The translations under genes were made by a program, and so were the position numbers. Below, piece by piece: positions 6,664-9,841 of a stretch of 9,841 bases of DNA. The stretch comes from Bacteroidota bacterium (GTDB lineage: Bacteria; Bacteroidota; Bacteroidia; Flavobacteriales_D; JABDKJ01): contig JAQCAN010000080.1 in NCBI GenBank assembly GCA_027621335.1, positions 1-9,841 of the forward strand. Reading direction: 5' to 3'. The notes under the pieces are model-generated. The model was not told the DNA's origin, did not search any database, and saw only the letters and a program-made list of their open reading frames with translations. The stretch's first letter is position 1. Each line of letters starts with the position of its first letter.

Positions 6664-9216
6664 TTATTCCTCTGATTTGTCGCCTTCTTCGTTGGCAGCT
6701 GACTTCTTCTTCTTATTGATCTTGATGACGATGTCAGACTTCTTCTTATCGAAACTGATCTGAATGGTATCCCCTTCATCCAAATTCTGATTGACGATTT
6801 CCTCAGCGAGGGGGTCTTCTACATATTTCTGGATGGCTCTGCTCAACGGTCTTGCTCCGAACTTACTATCGTAGCCTTTCTCAGCAATGTAGTCCTTGGC
6901 CTCTGAAGTCATCTTGACATGATAACCCAAATCGTTGATGCGACCGTAGAGCTTATCGAGTTCGATATCGATGATTTTATGTATGTCCTCTTTGCTTAAG
7001 GCGTTGAAGAGGATGACATCATCTATTCGATTCAAGAACTCTGGGGCAAAGGTCTTTTTCAAAGCACTCTGGATCACACCTCTGGTATGCGTGTCTTCCC
7101 CCTCTTTCTTTGCCGAGGTGCTGAATCCAACTCCAGTGCCGAAGTCCTGCAGCTGACGAGCTCCAATGTTGGATGTCATGATGATGACCGTATTCTTGAA
7201 GTCGATCTTACGGCCCAAGCTATCTGTCAACTGTCCATCGTCCAAAGCCTGTAGAAGTAGATTGAACACATCAGGGTGAGCCTTTTCGATCTCATCCAAT
7301 AGAACAATGGAGTAGGGCTTGCGCCTCACCTTTTCAGTGAGCTGACCACCTTCTTCATAACCGACATATCCCGGAGGTGCGCCTATCAATCTGGACACAG
7401 CGAACTTCTCCATGTATTCACTCATGTCTATTCGGATGAGGGCATCTTCCGTGTCGAACATGTACTTCGCTAAGACCTTTGCCAGTTGAGTCTTACCTAC
7501 CCCTGTCGGTCCTAGGAAGATGAAAGATCCAATCGGTTTGTTCGGATCTTTAAGTCCAGCGCGATTCCTCTGTATGGCCTTGACGATTTTCTGAACGGCT
7601 TCCGCTTGACCAATGACTTTCTCTGCCAATTCGTCCTTCATCCTCACCAGGCGCCCGCTTTCCTTCTCAGCGATACGTTGGACTGGGATACCTGACATCA
7701 TGGCCACCACTTCTTCGACCGCATTGATATCAACGATTTCACGTTGCTCTTTCGCCTTGCTCTCCCATTCCTCCTTCGCTTTCTCCAGTTGCTCTGTGAA
7801 TTGTCGTTCCTTATCCCTCAATTTGGCCGCTTCCTCATATTTCTGGCTACGTACCACCTTGTTCTTCTCCTCCTTGACCTCTTCGATCTTCTCTTCGAGC
7901 GCCAGTATTTCCTTGGGCACTTTGATATTCGTGATGTGCACTCTTGAGCCAACTTCGTCCAAGGCATCTATGGCCTTATCAGGGAGGTGACGGTCAGAGA
8001 TATAGCGGGCAGTCAACTTCACACAGGCCCGTATCGCTTCATCTGTATAATCAACGCCATGGTGGTCTTCATACTTCTCTTTGATGTTGTGGAGAATCTC
8101 AATGGTCTCATCAATGGAAGTCGGTTCTATAAGGACTTTCTGGAACCTGCGCTCCAAGGCTCCATCTTTTTCGATGTATTGACGGTATTCATCCAAGGTG
8201 GTCGCACCGACACACTGAATCTCTCCACGTGCCAGTGCAGGCTTGAACATATTGGAGGCATCTAGGGAGCCCGAGGCGCCACCTGCGCCAACTATGGTGT
8301 GTATCTCATCTATGAAGAGGATGACATCAGGGGATTTCTCCAATTCGTTCATCACAGCCTTCATTCGTTCTTCGAACTGCCCACGATACTTTGTACCTGC
8401 GACCAAGGAGGCGATGTCCAATGCAATGATGCGTTTGCCGAAAAGGACTCTCGAGACCTTTCGCTGAACAATCCTCAAAGCCAAACCTTCAGCAATAGCA
8501 GACTTTCCAACGCCAGGTTCACCGATAAGGACAGGGTTGTTCTTCTTCCTTCTGCTAAGGATCTGTGAAACACGCTCTATCTCAGCCGCCCTTCCTACGA
8601 TAGGATCCAGTTTTCCCTCCTCTGCCATGCTGGTGAGGTCACGTCCGAAATTATCCAATACTGGTGTCTTTGATTTGGAATCTCCCACTTTGCGGCTGGA
8701 TGAACCTCCCAAATCGCCTGACTTCATGTCATCGTCATCGTCAGGATCGTTAGGTATCTCAGCCCGTGGAGAACCAGTGGTCTGACTGGGCTCCATAAGG
8801 TCGCTGATCTTATGATAGTCCACACCCATGTGAGCGAGCTGCTGCGTAGCAATGTTCGAATCGTCCTTCAGGATGGAAAGAAGCAGGTGGTCTGTACCTA
8901 TTGTGCTGCTCTTGTGAGCTTGTGCCTCCAGATAAGTGATCTTCAATGTCTTTTCGGCCTGCTTGACCAATGGCAGAGTATCTGCAGCACTTGCTTTTAC
9001 CGGCTGACTTGATTCAATAGTGGACTCCAAGGTGCGTCTCAGACGTATGAGGTCCACTTCCAACTTCTTCAAAAGGCGAATGGCAGATCCTTCACCTTCT
9101 CTTAGGATGCCTAGCATCAAATGCTCTACACCGATATAATTATGACCAAGCCGCAAGGCCTCCTCTCTGCTGTATGTGATCACGTCTCTGACGCGAGGTG
9201 AGAATTTCGATTCCAT
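6664..9216 (-). CDS. clpC: ClpC-type AAA+ unfoldase, ATPase subunit of the Clp protease
   Basis: ClpC unfolds proteins and feeds them to ClpP in the cytoplasm. From the chosen ATG it has 850 residues. It shows a Clp N-domain with two repeats (about 3-140: FSPRVRDVITYSREEA, then a second copy beginning near LKITYLEAQAH), and an acidic serine-rich linker (DPDDDDD, 158-164). AAA domain 1 has Walker A GEPGVGKS (232-239) and Walker B Asp303/Glu304. A UVR motif in the middle domain (about 456-478, QKYEEAAKLRDKE) separates ClpC from ClpA and ClpB. AAA domain 2 has GPTGVGKT (569-576) and LLDEIEKAHP, and is followed by the ClpP-docking loop VGF (696-698) and the sensor-2 region FGARPLSRAIQ. The tail is rich in Lys and Glu. 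An upstream in-frame ATG at 9246 would add MDLNTSILHH; the family starts at the MESKFSPRV position, so 9216 is preferred, though 9246 is not excluded. Neither start has a clear Shine-Dalgarno sequence. It diverges from gyrA. Confidence 0.95.
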   Translation of the reverse strand: MESKFSPRVRDVITYSREEALRLGHNYIGVEHLMLGILREGEGSAIRLLKKLEVDLIRLRRTLESTIESSQPVKASAADTLPLVKQAEKTLKITYLEAQAHKSSTIGTDHLLLSILKDDSNIATQQLAHMGVDYHKISDLMEPSQTTGSPRAEIPNDPDDDDDMKSGDLGGSSSRKVGDSKSKTPVLDNFGRDLTSMAEEGKLDPIVGRAAEIERVSQILSRRKKNNPVLIGEPGVGKSAIAEGLALRIVQRKVSRVLFGKRIIALDIASLVAGTKYRGQFEERMKAVMNELEKSPDVILFIDEIHTIVGAGGASGSLDASNMFKPALARGEIQCVGATTLDEYRQYIEKDGALERRFQKVLIEPTSIDETIEILHNIKEKYEDHHGVDYTDEAIRACVKLTARYISDRHLPDKAIDALDEVGSRVHITNIKVPKEILALEEKIEEVKEEKNKVVRSQKYEEAAKLRDKERQFTEQLEKAKEEWESKAKEQREIVDINAVEEVVAMMSGIPVQRIAEKESGRLVRMKDELAEKVIGQAEAVQKIVKAIQRNRAGLKDPNKPIGSFIFLGPTGVGKTQLAKVLAKYMFDTEDALIRIDMSEYMEKFAVSRLIGAPPGYVGYEEGGQLTEKVRRKPYSIVLLDEIEKAHPDVFNLLLQALDDGQLTDSLGRKIDFKNTVIIMTSNIGARQLQDFGTGVGFSTSAKKEGEDTHTRGVIQSALKKTFAPEFLNRIDDVILFNALSKEDIHKIIDIELDKLYGRINDLGYHVKMTSEAKDYIAEKGYDSKFGARPLSRAIQKYVEDPLAEEIVNQNLDEGDTIQISFDKKKSDIVIKINKKKKSAANEEGDKSEE

Positions 9217-9275
9217 ATGGTGTAAGATAGATGTATTAAGGTCCATGCTGCCTGCCTAAAGTAACGCTTTCACAT

Positions 9276-9308
9276 CAAAAGTCAAAGTAAACCGCGCTAC
9301 ACTCAAAA
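9276..9308 (-). promoter_or_regulatory. Predicted promoter for clpC
   Basis: On the minus strand TTTTG (9308-9304), a 20-base spacer and GACTTTTG (9283-9276) resemble the Bacteroidota pattern TTTG-N20-TAnnTTTG with one mismatch in the -7 element. A start near 9270 leaves a leader of about 54 bases to the ATG at 9216, or about 24 to the ATG at 9246. No CIRCE element and no complete CtsR-like repeat is seen nearby. Confidence 0.35.
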
Positions 9309-9349
9309 GTATCTTCGGTCTGCCCATAAGGCCAATTCGGACACCAGCA

Positions 9350-9373
9350 TTTTCCACAGATTTTTGTGCATAA
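9350..9373. promoter_or_regulatory. Pair of inverted DnaA-box-like 9-mers
   Basis: TTTTCCACA on the plus strand (9350-9358) and TTATGCACA on the minus strand (9373-9365) both fit the relaxed DnaA-box consensus TTWTNCACA. They face each other across six bases, forming the core CACA-N6-TGTG. The pair sits about midway between the predicted clpC and gyrA promoters, upstream of both. They could be DnaA sites or a dimeric operator for another regulator. Binding is not shown. Confidence 0.35.
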
Positions 9374-9426
9374 GAACCGTATCAAATAACGGGCCCTTCT
9401 TCCAGTATATTCAGTAGCTTCGATGC

Positions 9427-9458
9427 TTTGTATTTAGGATACTGACAATATAGTGTTG
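9427..9458 (+). promoter_or_regulatory. Predicted promoter for gyrA
   Basis: TTTG (9427-9430), a spacer of exactly 20 bases, and TAGTGTTG (9451-9458) match the Bacteroidota pattern TTTG-N20-TAnnTTTG with a single mismatch. Transcription would start near 9465, giving a leader of about 16 bases before the gyrA ATG at 9481. The leader is A-rich next to the start codon, as is common in this phylum, with no Shine-Dalgarno sequence. Confidence 0.45.
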
Positions 9459-9480
9459 ATTAATTCAGACGACTGAAGAA

Positions 9481-9841
9481 ATGGCAGAAGGAGAGAAAAT
9501 AATTCCGGTGAATATCGAGGATGAGATGAAGACCGCTTACATCGATTATTCGATGAGCGTCATCGTTTCAAGAGCCTTACCAGACGTTCGTGATGGGCTA
9601 AAACCGGTGCACAGGAGGGTGTTGTATGGCATGTTGGACCTTGGCGTATTGGCCAACAGGGCGCATAAGAAATCGGCTAGGATCGTTGGTGAGGTGCTAG
9701 GAAAATACCACCCGCATGGAGATTCCTCCGTGTATGATGCGATGGTGAGAATGGCCCAGGACTGGTCGCTCAGATACCCATTGGTGAATGGTCAAGGTAA
9801 CTTCGGAAGTGTGGACGGAGATAGTCCGGCTGCCATGCGTT
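9481..9841 (+). CDS. gyrA: DNA gyrase subunit A (5' part, cut by the window end)
   Basis: GyrA is the DNA breakage-reunion subunit of gyrase (A2B2), which introduces negative supercoils. The 120 codons present begin MAEGEKIIPVNIEDEMK and contain the family core YSMSVIVSRALPDVRDGLKPVHRRVLYGM (23-51), KKSARIVGEVLGKYHPHGD (63-81) and NGQGNFGSVDGDSPAAMR (103-120). The quinolone-resistance region reads HGDSSVYD (79-86): Ser82 and Asp86 correspond to E. coli Ser83 and Asp87, and both keep the sensitive-type residue. The window ends on the first base of codon 121, where the catalytic tyrosine (E. coli Tyr122) is expected. The ATG at 9481 matches the family start. Other topoisomerase IV A-type proteins are related, but the N-terminus is GyrA-like. 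Confidence 0.96.
   Translation, partial: MAEGEKIIPVNIEDEMKTAYIDYSMSVIVSRALPDVRDGLKPVHRRVLYGMLDLGVLANRAHKKSARIVGEVLGKYHPHGDSSVYDAMVRMAQDWSLRYPLVNGQGNFGSVDGDSPAAMR

Noticed and set aside
7613..7990. Open plus-strand frame of 125 codons, rich in Ser, Leu and Phe
   Set aside because: It is antisense to the clpC middle domain; the Ser/Leu/Phe richness follows from reading Lys/Glu codons backwards, not from a membrane protein.
9272..9290. TCAAA repeats as a CtsR-type operator for clpC
   Set aside because: The repeat is incomplete against the CtsR heptad pattern, CtsR is not expected in Bacteroidota, and the bases are explained by the predicted -7 element.

Overview
The window is ordinary core chromosome of a member of the Bacteroidota, most likely a Flavobacteriales or Cryomorphaceae-like lineage. 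The evidence is gldF and gldG (gliding-motility transporter subunits known only from this phylum), a ClpC and a GyrA whose N-termini look like those of Flavobacteriia, upstream elements close to the phylum's promoter consensus (TTTG, about 20 bases, TAnnTTTG), and an almost complete lack of Shine-Dalgarno sequences. No tRNA, rRNA, CRISPR array, insertion sequence, phage gene or sign of recent transfer was seen. Coding density is above 90 percent.

Layout. Positions 27-2494 (minus): gldF then gldG, overlapping, behind their own promoter-like element; they encode the membrane and large periplasmic-type subunits of the Gld ABC transporter. Positions 2585-3681 (minus): a SAM hydrolase family protein (formerly DUF62) coupled by an ATGA overlap to a small antibiotic-biosynthesis-monooxygenase (ABM) domain protein. 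Positions 3682-3820: a divergent intergenic region with small palindromes. Positions 3821-5699 (plus): phoH (RNA-associated ATPase) overlapping purC (de novo purine synthesis) by 20 bases. Positions 5762-6625 (plus): an exported beta-propeller-like protein of unknown function. Positions 6664-9216 (minus, convergent with the previous gene): clpC, the AAA+ unfoldase of the ClpCP protease. Positions 9217-9480: a divergent control region with one promoter-like element for each flanking gene and, between them, two inverted DnaA-box-like 9-mers. Position 9481 to the end: the first 120 codons of gyrA; the window stops on the first base of the codon expected to encode the catalytic tyrosine.

How the genes fit together. 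As I recall them, gldFG, the SAM hydrolase family gene, phoH and purC are commonly neighbours in Flavobacteriia, so this looks like inherited housekeeping order rather than an accessory system. I see no undescribed multi-gene system. The points most worth a second look are the apparent loss of two of the three catalytic-triad residues in the SAM hydrolase family protein, the paired DnaA-box-like sites between clpC and gyrA, and the uncharacterised propeller protein.
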